This document shows, piece after piece, positions 40,967 to 53,214 of a stretch of DNA of 64,000 nt. The notes below the pieces were generated by a model. That model made no database searches, was not told the origin of the DNA, and saw only the letters and a list, made by a program, of their open reading frames with translations. The DNA is from Eutreptiella sp. 'Long Island Sound 2002'. Its lineage: Eukaryota; Euglenozoa; Euglenophyceae; Eutreptiales; Eutreptiaceae. The stretch lies in the NCBI GenBank assembly GCA_964036045.1, contig OZ038384.1, forward strand, positions 26,294,351 through 26,358,350, written 5' to 3'. The translations under genes and the position numbers were made by a program. How positions within the stretch are numbered: the first letter of the stretch is position 1; every line of letters begins with the position of its first letter.

Positions 40967-41692
40967 ATGTTGCCACGAACGCTCGTCGGTTGGATCTCGT
41001 TAGGTGTCACTCGTAGTACCACGAACGCTTCACGAACGCGACGCGAGACGCTTCAACATCTCGGCAAGTCCAAAAAACCTCCCTGTGGTTGGGCTTATTG
41101 TTGTTCTAGGAGAGGTGAACCCATCGTTGTCAAAAGAGCAGGGAGGCCAGGGATCAATGTAGCAAAATTGATGGGCTGGATCCACGAACAATGGGACAAG
41201 GCAATGAGTCCAACAACAGACGGAATCTTCAAGAGAGCGAAGGAGATGGCATCACCAACGATGGAGGGAGAGGCAAGGACAGTCCCTAGTGGTCTCAAGT
41301 GGTGGGGATTGTTCTAGAACCGCAACCCAGCGCTGAAGAAGAGAGCAGCCCAGATGTGCAAGATTCAGCGCGCTGATGAGAAGCTGAGAGCAGAGGCGTG
41401 GACTGGTCACTTTAGTGTGAAACTGCACGCGGCCCTGTTACCAGTGAACATGAAAGCACAATACGTGTACAACCCAGATGCTACTGGTTAATTTAGGATT
41501 TTTTTGGTCCACATTGGGAAGGTCTTGGCGCGCAAGCGAAGGAGGTCGGTCGCAAGGAGGCGTGGGTACGATCGTACCCCCATGACAGCAACGGTATACG
41601 TGTCAGCAGCAGGGAAAGCAGAAACCTCAGCCCTATTGTGGACAAAGAAAACAGTGCCTGGACGCCTTTTTTCAATCAGCCTCTATCAGTGA
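40967..41692 (+). pseudogene. Decayed pogo/Tigger-like transposase
   Basis: One frame with two in-frame stops (TAG 41315-41317, TAA about 41486). The first part reads KLMGWIHEQWDKAMSPTTDGIFKRAKEM and ends SGLKWWGLF-NRNPALKKRAAQ, like a CENP-B-type helix-turn-helix with its terminal W..F.R. The second part has YVYNPDATG, where pogo proteins have NMDExG, the first catalytic Asp. It continues as GKVLARKRRRSVARRRGYDRTPMTATVYVSAAGK, matching the following strand region. The C-terminal catalytic residues are missing. No terminal repeats were identified. The family call rests on remembered motif layout. Confidence 0.5.
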
Positions 41693-44404
41693 TAACAACG
41701 ATCAAGACAGCTGAAGCCGGTTCGGATCCCGTTGGGGTACATTGTTCTTTATTTTCACTGATTTCAGCGATTTCAGCGATTTCGCATTTAACTGTAGGAG
41801 AATTCCGAATCTATACTATTTATATACCACAGGATGGAGGATTTAACATTTTTGGTTCAGACCACGCCTCCTGTATTTGCGCGCGCTCTTCTCGTGTTCC
41901 TGTTGGCGTGCGCGTGCTCTGTGTTCCTCAATGCGGGCCGATCGACTGTGAATTCTTCCCAATGGGTGCTAATAGTGTTAGATCTATCCTGTTGCGGAAA
42001 TGGATACAAACTGGAAGCTAGCGCAACTCCAGTGGAAGATAGAAGGCCCGGAATGGCGATCTGGCTAAACCCTGGTGTGGTGCCTCCGCCCACACCGGCT
42101 GTCGATCACCGACTGGTACAGGTTAATGGGCGTATCTGCTTTGGCAGTGCTACGCCTACGTGTATGGGGGATCACAAGTCCCTAGAAGGTAGAGGAGCCC
42201 TATTGGAAGAGGAGTTGAACTGGAAGTGGCTCAGGTACGCGCACCGGGCGGGAAGAAAGTAACTCAGTCGCTGCTCCGCCATGAATATCTTCTACTTCTT
42301 TTTTTTGTCCTTTGTGTGCCTTGCGTGTGAGTCATGGTAAAACAATCTTTGGAGATGGTGTGTGTGTGTGGAACATGTTGGGTGCACATGCAGTGGCTGA
42401 ACATGTTAAAGGTGGAGAATTGCACCGATGCCCTGGTTGCTTTTCTCTTGTATGCCGTCTTACTTCGTTGACCTTCGGTGAATTCATATCATTGGTCGAA
42501 GACGGTTGGTGATCCACTATCCCTCCTTTGTCAACTTGCAATATGGTATGTGAATAGCTCATTTTTTTTGGCAATTGGGTGTAGGGATAATCCTCAATCA
42601 ATGTCGGAGATTCTCACTTCAAGTGCATGCATGCTCTCATGGGTCATGGCTAGGCCAAGGTCTTCCTCCATATGCATGCTCCCATGGGTCACGGCTAGGC
42701 TGTGCGCTCGGGATTGGGTTTTGGTGAGGTTTTCTCTCTTCGGCCATGTATTGGTTAGGTTCTCCCTCGTGGGCCATGGATTGGTTAGGTTCTCCCTCCT
42801 CGGCATGGATTGGTGAGGGTCTCTCGCTCTGGGCATGGACTTGGGCGGGACCATCTCTCTCAAGGACTGGATTGGGGTGGGACCATCTCTCCTTGGGATA
42901 GGACAATCTCACCATGTGTCAGATGTGCTCTCATTGAACCCGGGATATCTCTCCATGTGCACTCTCTCTGCGGGCCGAGTCTAGGTCTCTGCATATGACC
43001 TGGGGCATCTTCTTACGCAAGCACTCTTGCACAATCTCTCCCCAAGTAGTATGCATTGAATTGGTTCGGTGTCAGACGAACATGCAATTAGGCGATATTG
43101 GTTTTATATATCCTTTTTTTCATGGTTTCTAATGCACATGACAATTTGTGTTTGCCAATGCCCTCGCTTCCCAAGCAATTAGGCACTAGGTGATGGGACT
43201 GAGTGGCAGGTCCAAGCATGTGAGGGCATGAGGTTTATGTCGTGTGTTGGCTTTACGTTTTGTCCTGCCTTTGGTTCGCGATACTCTAACCGCCGGAGCC
43301 CAGCAATTGGTATGCAGCATACAGTAAACAGGTGAGGTTCGGTGGGCTGGCCCTTCTTGATGTCTTGTTGGCGACCAGCAAGTACACCCGCCAAGTCCAT
43401 TCACTTGCTGGGCATTGAGTATGTTGTTGCTAAGTGATAGGCACCCGGCGTCCGGTGTGAAGTACCGAGGCATTGCCCGCATGATGATATTTGGAATGTG
43501 TCACACATGCCAGGTGTCAAGCATTGCCATGAGGTCACTCTCCTGGCTCATATGTGGTGATTCTCATTGCAAGCTCTTTACTTGTGATCATTGGTGATTC
43601 ATGAGTGTGGACAAGTCATGTATGTGGCCATGCCGTACTTTGTGTTCATGGAGGCCATGGTGTCACACTTGATCCACGGTGGAACATTCCTCATATTGGG
43701 AGCTCATGTTTCTCAATTCCAGTTTTTGCCGTCTTGTAGGCAAGGGTGAGGATGTACCATGTGGGCCATGCTTATGTTGAATCCGATGATGCCATTGTGT
43801 CGTGTATCATTTCTTTGTGTTCCGCCATGTGCCACATGGACCTCATTGATGTCATTTTGTCACGCATGACCTCAATGTCATCTTCCTCAATGTCGCGAAT
43901 CGAGGTTGTTAGCATGGCGTCATATGTCCGTAGTTTGAATGTGCATGAGATATAAAATCGATTCTTGGAGTAGGGATGGGACATCGTCTTCGAGAATTGC
44001 ATACTCTATTTCAGGGCTTCACCTCTACCTTTGTTTCTTCCTCTCCCTTTGCCCGACATTTTCTCATTTGTTCCCCTCTCCATGATCATGTCCATGTATT
44101 GATGTGGATACATTCAACCAAATTTGGCAATCTATTATTGGGACTCCATTGGTCAAGCTCATTCGACCTCATTGATCAAGTGTTCAAATTTTATTGCAAG
44201 GGTTGCCAACGGGTGTACCTACGGAATTCGTTTGGATTGTGTTGCCAAGGGTACTTGCAGGAATTTTGGACATTGGATTTGGTAAAACATGGAATCATTG
44301 GTGAGGTCATGGACGATGGGAGTCACAGGAAAGAGGGTGGAGAAATTGGGTACAGGCAGTAGAGCTCGCACTATAGCAGGGGCTGGTCCTACGGACCTTC
44401 TTTA
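41693..44404. other. Unassigned region before element E
   Basis: Short unsupported ORFs occur on both strands. Part of this may be the 5' LTR of element E, whose start I cannot define without a second copy. A minisatellite lies at 42730-42905. Confidence 0.4.
42730..42905 (+). repeat. Minisatellite, about 30 bp unit
   Basis: Five or six diverged copies of a GGCCATGGATTGGTTAGGTT-like unit. It produces proline/glutamate-rich ORFs on the minus strand that I consider spurious. Confidence 0.65.
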
Positions 44405-44407
44405 TTG

Positions 44408-44419
44408 TAGCAGAGGAGT
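44408..44419 (+). promoter_or_regulatory. Primer-binding-site-like sequence of element E
   Basis: TTGTAGCAGAGG matches TGGTAGCAGAGG of A and C1 except at position 2. It lies about 20 bases before the gag start codon. Confidence 0.5.
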
Positions 44420-44439
44420 ACCTGCCGCCTACCGCCACC

Positions 44440-46629
44440 ATGGGAGCTTGGGCCCTCATGAGCCCTGCCCAAGTGGACCCCGCGTCACCATTGTTGAAGC
44501 CCGAGAAAAAAGAAGACACTCGAAGGGTGGGTACCTACATCGAGGACATCGTCACCTTTTGTGAAGGATCATGTGGAAAACGTTGTCATCTCCGAGTACC
44601 CGCCGAAGAATGGGACGAGATTACGAGTTGCAGCAGCGCCTCAAAGACTAGGTGCGACCGCAAGCACGGTTGGCCAAAACCGTCCCACGGGGATACGGAA
44701 ACGGCGATTGAAACGACGCCGAGCCCCGTCTGCCAGATGTTCAGTGCTCCGTCGGACTGCGAGGGATATAATACTTCTTACCCTTCTGACGATCCCGGCG
44801 CAGAGCCCAATTTCCTGCCGGGGCGATCACATTCCGCCCCAAATCCTGAAGTTGCTCATGACGCAGAACGGGAATCCTTGCCGCAAAGGGCAGCCACCAC
44901 CACCGTCCTGAGGCACACGGGCGATGGTGAAGACGTTGGTAGGATGGACGGTGACGGGACAGGCGATACCGTCAAGGGTGGAGGAGAAGAGCATGGAGCT
45001 CCGGGAAAGCTTCCATGGGGTCGTGAATGAGAGGACCGTCATCCTCACGACGACACCAAGAAGGCGGCGTGCGGGAAAGCTGGATGTGGTGATCACTGCC
45101 ATTGCTATTATGTCGCCTTCGTCATGGGAAGTTATCCCCGGGTGGGCAAAGATGCCCTTATTCAGAAGCTCAACAAGTTGGATGACACCACCTCTAGAAT
45201 CCTTGGGGACCAGGCCATCTTTGACAACGATCTGAAGACAATCCGGTCACATCCAGAGGACTACGAGGCCAAGTTGGAGAGGATGCTTGTACAGCAGCAA
45301 CGGGTGGTGGATAACATGATCAAGTACTTGGAGACAACCGAGAACAGGATGAGGGAGTTCGAGAAGCGTGGAGGATTTCCAGGGCCCGTCCCGGGACCAG
45401 GCCCCGACCTGCCACGGGATCCTGCCCCGGAGTCGCCACTGAGACGGGTGACGACCTCGAGGACAGCGGCAGAAGGAGTGGCGCACATGGAGGGTCCCAT
45501 GGTGCTGGCGCCTTATGGGCCGCCACGGGTTGACCCCTCGCTTTTGAGGCACATCCCACTATTTTCGGCAAGTGTCATGCTGGGGGGGAAGACGCTGGAA
45601 AAAGGCTCCGGGATTGGTCCGCCCAAGCAGGATGCCCGTGAGGAGACCGTTGAGATCAACATGAGTCGTCCTCCAGCCGCGGCGACGTTCGACGCCAGAG
45701 CTGCCTATGCGGCCTGTGTGGATGAAGAAGTCTCGACGTCAGCGGCTCGCCGAGATGGTTCAAGTGGAGGAGCGGAAGATCCATGGGTGATGGACCCGTG
45801 GTCGGCAATATGGACTATGGGAGGTCCGGGCCTTGGAGAAGCTGAGCCCCGGCCGCGTGAAGACATGAAAATCAGGGGTGTATATTCCCACTCCCCAGGC
45901 AATGGGAGTTCGGGAGGAATCCGCCTCGGGGGCGTCATCGCTTCGGATGTTGGGGATGCCGTGAGGCTCGAAGACCTTCGGGGTGTGAAAATTCCCTACT
46001 ACGACGCCAATCCTCCCAACCTTGACGAGGAAGTCGTGGGTGAGATGCGGCACGATTCCCTCGACAAGTGGGCATGTCGCACTATCCAACACCGTTTGAC
46101 CTCGGAGCCAAAGGCGGATTTACGTGATTCAATTCGGGAGAACAGGATCAGTACGGAGGAGCAATGCCTGGATTGGTTGGAGCAAGAAGAAGGAGTTGAT
46201 GCTCCAATGCAAAAGTTGGACAATCTTTGGTCAATACCCCTCAACTTGGAGTGTGGAGAACTGCGTTTGAGGGATTGGAGGAGGTATCTCCGAAAGTACC
46301 GCCGGCTTCTGAAGCAAGTGGAAGATTTGTCCGAATCAAGCAACATTCGCCAACTCTTGCGAGATGTATTACCATCGTACTGGAAGAAGCGTGTGGAGGA
46401 CGAAGAAAAGAAGCGGGCAAAGAAGCGCTTGGCCGTACGCATTATGTCGCCGCAAGATCAGCATCCTCGTTTCATGGAATATTTCCGGCGAAACTTGGGA
46501 GAGCCGGACCGGATGATCTCCATGAAGAATTCGGTCTACGTGGAGGTGTTTGGGGACACGCCCGAGCACGTTTGCTGCGGCTCAACAACGTCGAGCGGAC
46601 ACGTGGATAATAGCCAAGGATGCAGATGA
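44440..46629 (+). CDS. Element E gag
   Basis: ATG at 44440 sits in a perfect GCCACCATGG context. One frame runs to 46629 with a single in-frame TGA at 45028-45030, preceding a Cys/His cluster (CGKAGCGDHCHC). Next come a helical region (LIQKLNKLDDTTSRIL ... VVDNMIKYLETTENRMREFEKRG) and a Pro/Gly-rich spacer. A capsid-like domain begins at PYYDANPPNLDEEVVGEMRHDSLDKWACRTIQHRL and ends near EYFRRNLGEPDRMISMKNSV. A frame change near 46575 leads into a basic tail at 46620-46865 (NRERRDYQNDRQIQEDQ). It presumably forms the particle and packages RNA. Confidence 0.68.
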
Positions 46630-46894
46630 TCCCAGCTCGCATGCCCCTGGACTCAATAGTCCAATACGTGAGGCTGGAATGGAAGCTTAATTCCAAAAAC
46701 GAGGGTCACATTAAGGACCATCTGGGCAATGGGAATCGCGAGCGCCGCGACTATCAGAATGATCGCCAAATCCAAGAAGATCAAACCGTTGGCGAAGATC
46801 GAAGTCAAAGTGCAGGGTCCGAGGATAGAAGGAAGAAAAAGTGTATTTCCCAGCTAAAAGGTTAGCTTTAGTTGTTATAGGGAGGCCTGGAGGC

Positions 46895-47283
46895 ATAACA
46901 CATTTTTATGTTAGTATTGACCTAACCAAAAAGGGGTGATAAGACATTTTGACCTATTAGGCCAAGCATTGAACTTTGAAATTGTGTGGACCCCTGACCC
47001 CCCAACTGATTGGACTTATACACCATTTGCTGGACTGAATGAGGCGCTGACATTGATCCAGAGCCTACACATATTTCTATATTTTCTCATGAATGCTTAG
47101 CCATACTACTACTCGTCTACACCCTAGGGGGCTGTGGCACCTCTTTTTGAGAGGTCCTGGGTTAAATTCTCAGTCAGCCTAGCTAAGTAGGAAGATCCCA
47201 TGTGACATGGCAGTGACCTCAGTGCCACAAGCCATGCCACCTCAGGAGCTATGGGACCCAAAACAAAGAGTGCACATCTCTAG
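46895..47283 (+). repeat. tRNA-related repeat S, + orientation copy
   Basis: About 390 bp, homologous in inverse orientation to 47610-48005 and 58410-58815. It includes CCTAGGGGGCTG, a CACCTCTTTTTGAGAGGTCC hairpin and GGGTTAAATTC (a decayed B box). It ends 6 bases from the C1 3' LTR. Confidence 0.65.
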
Positions 47284-47609
47284 ATGGAGAAAGGTTTATA
47301 GTGGTTTCAGCACTGTGTTTTGCCTCTCCTGCTGCTTGCTGTTGGTGTAGGGTTTCCTGCTGCTTGTTATTGGAGATGAAAAGCTTTTGTTTGCTGAAAT
47401 AAAGTCAATCCAGGATAACCCAAGCCAATGGTATGCAAGGAGAAGAGAATCAGGATCAAAGCATGAAGGGCTGCAGTGTAAACAGTGAAAGATGAAAGGA
47501 TATTCACAGAAACTGCAACTCAGGTCAAATCGGAATGCATATTCACAAAGATAGCTGAAATGTTTTCGAAAAGAGTTGGAAAACTGCCCCATGGTCACTC
47601 TATCTCCAT

Positions 47610-48005
47610 AGTGCCATCTCAGGAGATGTGCACTCTTTGTTTTGGGTCCCATATGTGCTGAGGTGGTAGGGCATGTGGCGATGAGGTCACTGCCATGTCA
47701 CATGGGATCTGCCTACTTAGCTAGGCCTACCAGGAATTGAACCCAGGACCTCTCAAAAAGAGGTGCCCAGCCCCCTAGGGTGCATACCACTAGGATAGCT
47801 AAGAATTCATGGAAAAACATAGATAAATTCATAGGCTCTGCCTTGGATATGTCAGTTCTCAGTCAACTCAGGAAAAGATGATTTGCCTCACATTGAAAGG
47901 GGATTAAGGGGTCCACTGCATATCCTGATTGGGTGTTTGGTTCCATAGGTCAAAATGTGTTATCACCACTTTTGGTGGGACCAATACTAAGATAGAAATG
48001 CCTGG
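47610..48005 (-). repeat. tRNA-related repeat S within C1 LTR
   Basis: The minus strand shows TATCCTAGTGGTATGCACC (A-box-like), a CACCTCTTTTTGAGAGGT hairpin and GGGTTCAATTCC (a perfect B box). With the copy at 46895-47283 it forms a 390 bp inverted repeat with a spacer of roughly 330 bp. Confidence 0.65.
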
Positions 48006-49352
48006 ATGCTCAGTGCATCTCTAATACAACCAGAGTATCCCTCAAAGCAATGGAAAAGCACTTTTTCTCACTCCCTCCTTGTGCTGTGGTGGCCACCACT
48101 GTCGCATTTCTAGGAAAAAGGGAATTTTTCTTGGCCTTTCCTTGGTTTCCACATTTACTTTAAAATACCTATAGTTTCCCTCACACTGAAAAATGGGCGC
48201 TCACCATGGCTGGCGCTCTTTTGCTGCTCTGTTTGTAACATTTCCTACAGAAGACTCAGCGCTCATGGCGCTGCCGGGGCTCCTGTGGCTTGGTTGGGTT
48301 AGTTTGGGAGCATGCCAAAACATGTGCATGTGCATCCCTCCCTCCAAGACGCAGCGCGACACAAACTCAACGCAAGACACAATATACACACTCGCATGGG
48401 TTCTCGTAAACCTGCTGGCGACTTGTGACCTGTCTTAGGGCGAAGGGAGTCGTAAAAAAATTAAATTGCCCCTTGGTGGGGTCTTGGGTTCTGCTCAGTC
48501 TCTCCAGGCTGCTGCGTTTTGGCCAGAACACGGCCTACTCAGCGAGGCTGCGCGTGGGTATCTGCAGAGGCAGGAATGGGAGAATTATGGACGAATCCAC
48601 GCAAAAACGAAGCGACGACACCAAAATCCGTCAAACGACGGCCTAGAATTTTTCTAAGACAACACACCTGAGCAGAATCCAATTGTGCATCAGAAGCACA
48701 TTTTTATAAAAATTATAGTCATCTCTAGATTTTTTAAATCAAGAAATTCCTACGCATAAAAAGGCGGCGCGCAGGAGCGGCTCCTAGCGAAGCGCCGGAA
48801 AATGAAGAAATAATGGAATTATAAACGTATGTCTCACGTAGTCTTCAAAATGACGAGACACACATTAATAAATAAACATACAGATTCCACCTACACTAAT
48901 AGAAGTATCAAAAATGCAAGAATTCGAAAATCAACGAAAAGACTTCAATGAATCAGGTATAAACCACAGGTATGCTCGTCTCGTATGCCGCATACACATT
49001 GCTCGTCTCGTGTCTCCGTGAACGAGTCTTGTAGCAGCGCTAACAACGCTAGGACGCGATAGAGGGATTGATTAGAAAGATTGCAGATGATTAGAGGTCA
49101 GATCAGGGTAATTAGACATACACAGAAGTGCATAGCAACGTTCTTCGCGTGCGCACCTCACTTGCTCTCTATGTCCAGCGGTAGGTAAGGTGAGTAAGGC
49201 CAGGCGGGGCCACCCCCTGGTGGAGTTCGTGATTGTGGTGCGGATGGGCAGGTTTGCCCAAAACAGTCGTGCATACTCGCGCATGCACACACACATTAAA
49301 GGGTAGGCCACGCGACGTGCGCACGGTAAACCTTGTTTAGGCTACCCAGGGC

Positions 49353-49386
49353 CTCCTCGGTACGTTCTTTAAGAGAACCTGAGGAG
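49353..49386 (-). other. Conserved stem-loop in C1 LTR
   Basis: CTCCTCGG pairs with CC-T-GAGGAG around a TACGTTCTTTAAGAGAA loop. The loop is identical to that in B, while the stem sequence differs yet still pairs. Confidence 0.5.
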
Positions 49387-50061
49387 TCCCTTAACGCTTG
49401 CTTGCTTGACAGGGTAGCTGATCTTTCAGTGCGTTTGCGGACAGTGTATTATAGGTCACACTGAGAACCGTATAATACGGGGAGTGTGGCTTGGTTCCTC
49501 TGCCGCAAACAACCCTTCATTTGCCTCTGCTTTACAGGTGGGCAGGTAGGGTGATTGGTGCAGCAGCATACCATTTTTTTCATGCCCTGCTAAACAAGGG
49601 CGCAGATCACACAAACAAGTAACTCCCCTCTGCCTGTGGCAGAGCAGGGAGTCCGACTCCATCGACATCTGCGCTGTGCACGCAGGAGCACCTCTTCCCT
49701 CCAAGCCCTAGCAGGGGAAACGCGTTGTGGCGTCCCCTGTTAGGCCACAGTTGCTTAGCAGCGCTGTGTTCTCTTGTCTTCTTCACAGGAGGGTCGCTAG
49801 GACCCTCGACATGTTCTTCAACAACACCCAGTAGAGTGTGCGTGTAGGAGTGGTAGTCCTGAGTGGGGGCTTGAGCCAGTTGCCCAGTGCTCGCCCATCA
49901 GGATGGTGCCACTGTAGGGTGTGTAGGACCTGTAGTGCGTGTGTCACTGTCCCACCTGTTTCCTGCAATTTTAGCAGGGTTGGTGGGCTGTGGCAGTGGT
50001 TAGGTCAGTGTTTTGGCCACTTAGCAAAACGGCGTTTTCATGCCTTCATAGCTTTTGGCCA

Positions 50062-50070
50062 CCCCTCCCT
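50062..50070 (-). promoter_or_regulatory. Polypurine tract of C1
   Basis: The minus strand reads AGGGAGGGG followed by TGGCC. Confidence 0.7.
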
Positions 50071-50327
50071 GTAGTAGACAGATAGGTAGGGAAAACAATA
50101 CCTGGATTAGTACGCTGGGTATTCCCCAAAGGTTTTGCGCCAGCACAGAAATTGGGCGCTTAGGGGAGGGGAGACCCGGGGCGTACCCCGTGGCATCAAT
50201 AAGCCAACCCTCCAGGTTCAGCAAGGGCGCAGACTTGGGTATAATGATGACACCACTTCTGTGGCTTGCTCTCAGGACCTTAGGAATAGCACACTCACAC
50301 ATACGCTTTGGCAGGTAAGGGTAAGGT

Positions 50328-51656
50328 TCAGTCCCTAGCTTTAGTCTTGGAGGCAAGCGTCTCAGCGAGCCTCAGCAACTCACCAAGGTTGTTCTGGGAC
50401 AAGTAGTCAACCAGGACTGAGTTTAGGCGTCCCTCAGGTAGAACAAATGCAGAGAAAGGCTCCCAGGTGGCCTCTTCGACTCCAAACCTTTCCCAGAGGG
50501 TGAGGAAGCGCCAACCCTGGCGATAGCGGTGGCGTAGGACAGACTTCACCAGGTAGAAGCCCTCCTTAGCCATCTCCTCGGCGTTCATGTCGGGAAGTCC
50601 ACCTTCAACTTCCATAGGGCTGGCCGCCCCTTGTAGGTCCAGAGCGGCGATTTCCTCGTCGTTCAGCTCCCACTCCTCCCCACAGAGGTCTGCAGGATCA
50701 TAGTAGCGCTTCAGGTGTTGAGCAGCGCACACCAGGGTCCCCCCTAGACGGGGAGAACACCGCACGGTGATACGGTGTCCATCCACTGATAGAATCTTGT
50801 ACGGCCCGAAGTATGGGTCATCGCTGGTAGAGCGTGGCCAGGCGGGTAGTCGACTGTGGTGCACCAGCACCCAGTCCCCCTCTTGGTAGGTGGCCGGTAC
50901 TCGGTGCTTGTTCTTCTTGTTCCACTGACGCTCCCTCACTCTCTGGAGCATAGCCTTGGCCTTGTCCACCTTCGCTTGTTGCTCTTGGACCCATTCACCC
51001 ACAGAAGAATGGGTGTCCTCTGGATAGGGGGCATGTAGGAACCATGCCGGACGCCCTAGGAATAGCTCATGGGGCGAGTAGCCAGTAGCTGAACTCTCTT
51101 GGGAGTTCATCATCAAGGATATGACGGGGAGTAGTCTCAACCAGTCTCTGGTGCGTTCAATTTTGCACCATATCCGTACATTCTCCTTCAGGACACGGAT
51201 CTGTCGCTCACATAGGGGGTTGCTCGTGTGAGAGTAGGGAATCCCCGTAGACACCTGGACATTGAGGGATCTCAGGACCCTCTTGTACCAGCCAGTATCT
51301 GAGCGTACTCGTACGTCCTCATCGGAGTTGATCTCCTTGGGCGCCCCATAGACACAAAACCACTCCTCCAGGAGTATCTTGATAGTCTCCTCCCCGGTAA
51401 TGTGCTTGGTACATGGGAACACCCTGGTAAACCTGGTCAACCCACAGGTTACCACGAGGGCCAAGTCATAGCCCCCGAACTTCGGCATCTCCGTGTAGTC
51501 CATGTATAGAACACTGTTAGCACAGTGAGGGATGGGCAGGGTCGAGTAGAGACCTCTGTCCCTGATATCCCCTGGTTTACAGGACCTGCACGGGCACTTG
51601 TCCACGATAGGCTGGAGGGTTTTCCGCAGTTGGTCGTCAGTCCACGTAGTGTGGAA
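50328..51656 (-). pseudogene. C1 integrase with chromodomain
   Basis: Downstream of an in-frame TAG at 51657-51659 (Trp codon in C2). It contains NKCPCRSC-type zinc ligands, VLYMDYTEMPKFGGYD (first Asp), NSDEDVRVRSD (second), NPLCERQIRVLKENVRI (Glu), GDWVLVHHSRLPAWPR, DPYFGPYKIL and a chromodomain (YRQGWRFLTLWERFGVEEATWEP). It is nearly identical to C2 except for scattered substitutions. It would insert element DNA if the upstream frame were whole. Confidence 0.9.
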
Positions 51657-52334
51657 CTACTGCTTGAACAGCCTCAGGGTACGGTCAGCACCCACATGAC
51701 CGCTGGACTCATGAGTCCACTTCAGCAGCGCTGGGACTCGGTCACTAGGCACCACAATGCGGTCCTCGTGCCGGAGGTAGCTCTTGTCCCTCTTCCACTG
51801 GTCTTGGTTGACCAGGAGGGGTTCAAGGCGTTTCTCCAGGCGCTTGTAGATATCCCCAAACACCTTCAGGTACTCCGATTGTTGGAGGCCATCCAGGGGG
51901 CGTATCATCGTCATGTTGAGGTCCAAGTGGACGTCCATACGGCTGAACGCCTCCTTAGCCAGCGCTTCAGACCGGGCACCAATCAGGGCGTCGAAGTTGT
52001 TGCGGCTGATGTAGTCGGCACACTCGTTCTTCACTCCCTGGATATGGTGTACCGTCAGCCGTAGTTGACTGAGGTAGGTCCACCAGCGCCGTAGCTTGGC
52101 CTTCTCAGGTGGGGGACCCTTCTGGAAACTGCGGACCGGTTCTTGGTCGCATAGCCAGACCACAGGGTTACTCCCCAACAGTCGTGCTTGTGAGGATAGC
52201 ACCAGCATACCCGCGAGCAATTCCTGCTCATAGGTGGAGTAGTTCCCCCTGGCCTGGTTCCACTTCCAGTTCCAGTGGCCCAGAGGTACTAGGACCCACT
52301 TGTCGTCAGGGTAGCTGTTCTTGAGGGTTCCATC
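51657..52334 (-). pseudogene. C1 RNase H end and integrase zinc region
   Basis: Between two nonsense codons: TGA at 52335-52337 (CGA in C2) and TAG at 51657-51659 (TGG in C2). It contains WVLVPLGHWNWKWNQARGNYSTYEQELLAG (RNase H Glu), WLCDQEPVRSF, CADYISRNNFDALIG and HESSGHVGADRTLRLFKQ (the two integrase His). Both nonsense changes are single transitions. Confidence 0.9.
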
Positions 52335-53214
52335 TCAGTTGAGACCTTCCGTCCCCCATTGGGAAATGGCCGAGTCGAACTCCTCCTTCTCTAGTGCTTG
52401 CCATTGGAACAACGTTCCACCACCGCCCACATTGCTGGCGCCGGTCACCAGGATAATCTCCCCTTGTGCCCTAGGCACGCCCAAGCACTTAGCGTTTGCT
52501 ATCTTGTCTTTGAGCTCGTCAAACGCTTGTTGCTCTTGTGGGCCCCAGCGCCAAGTAGTACTCTTCTTGATCAAGTCCGTCAGAACGGCGCTGGTGTAGT
52601 CAAAGTTTTTGATGTGGCGGCGATAGAAGTTGCACGCCCCAATGAAACTGCGTACATCATGAAGTCCTTTCTTGGGGTCTTCGTGTCGTACCTTGGCATC
52701 CATCAGGGGTTTGGCCTTAGAGGCCGCTGGGGTCCACCGCCCATAGCCAACATCAAACCCCAGGTACTGCATGGTCTCCTGCATGAACTCACACTTCTCC
52801 AGCTTGAGTCGTGTGTGGTTCTCCTGGCAGACCGCAAAGAACTCACCCAAGAGGATTAGGTGATCCTCCTGGGTATTGGTCCCGAGGCATATATCGTCGA
52901 TGTGAGCCTCCATGTGGGCACCACGGGATATGAGCTCCTGCACCTTAGGTCTCCTTCGTAGGATGGACAAGATCTTGTTCATCAGCTCTTGGAATAGAGC
53001 GGGTGCGTTAGCCACGCCAAACGGCATGACCTTCCACTTGAACACCCTCCCCTGAGGGGTGATGAAGGCCAGTAGTTCCTGTGCGTTGGGCGTCAGGTCC
53101 ACTTGCCAGAATCCGCTCCTCTTGTCCATCTTGGTCTTGTAGCGGCAGGAGGCTATCTTCTCCAGGGTAGACTCCATATTGGGAATGGACCGTGAGTGGT
53201 TCAGCGTCTTCTTG
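52335..53214 (-). pseudogene. C1 reverse transcriptase and start of RNase H
   Basis: Contains MDKRSGFWQVDL, FKWKVMPFGVANAPALFQELM, the catalytic box AHIDDICLGTN (His in place of Tyr), FDVGYGRWTPAASKAKPL, VRSFIGACNFYRRHIKNF and LVTGASNVGGGG. In the last, the RNase H Asp of TDAS has become Gly. A one-base insertion (extra A near 53215) separates it from the upstream polymerase segment. Confidence 0.9.

Larger units (their letters stand above)
44405..46865 (+). mobile_element. Element E: gag-only fragment of another LTR retrotransposon
   Basis: A primer-binding-site-like sequence is followed by a long gag frame. No protease or polymerase follows: after 46865 the sequence runs into a tRNA-related repeat and the C1 LTR. 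It is either a non-autonomous element or a truncation by the neighbouring insertions. Confidence 0.6.
47289..50061 (-). repeat. C1 3' LTR (2773 bp)
   Basis: Aligned throughout with 57834-60889 and bounded by the polypurine tract at 50062. Its element-strand end AACCTTTC matches the sequence next to the primer-binding site at 57834. It carries a copy of repeat S (47610-48005). Confidence 0.8.

Noticed and set aside
42478-42915. Pro/Glu/Asn-rich ORFs on both strands
   Set aside because: Products of the 30 bp minisatellite at 42730-42905.
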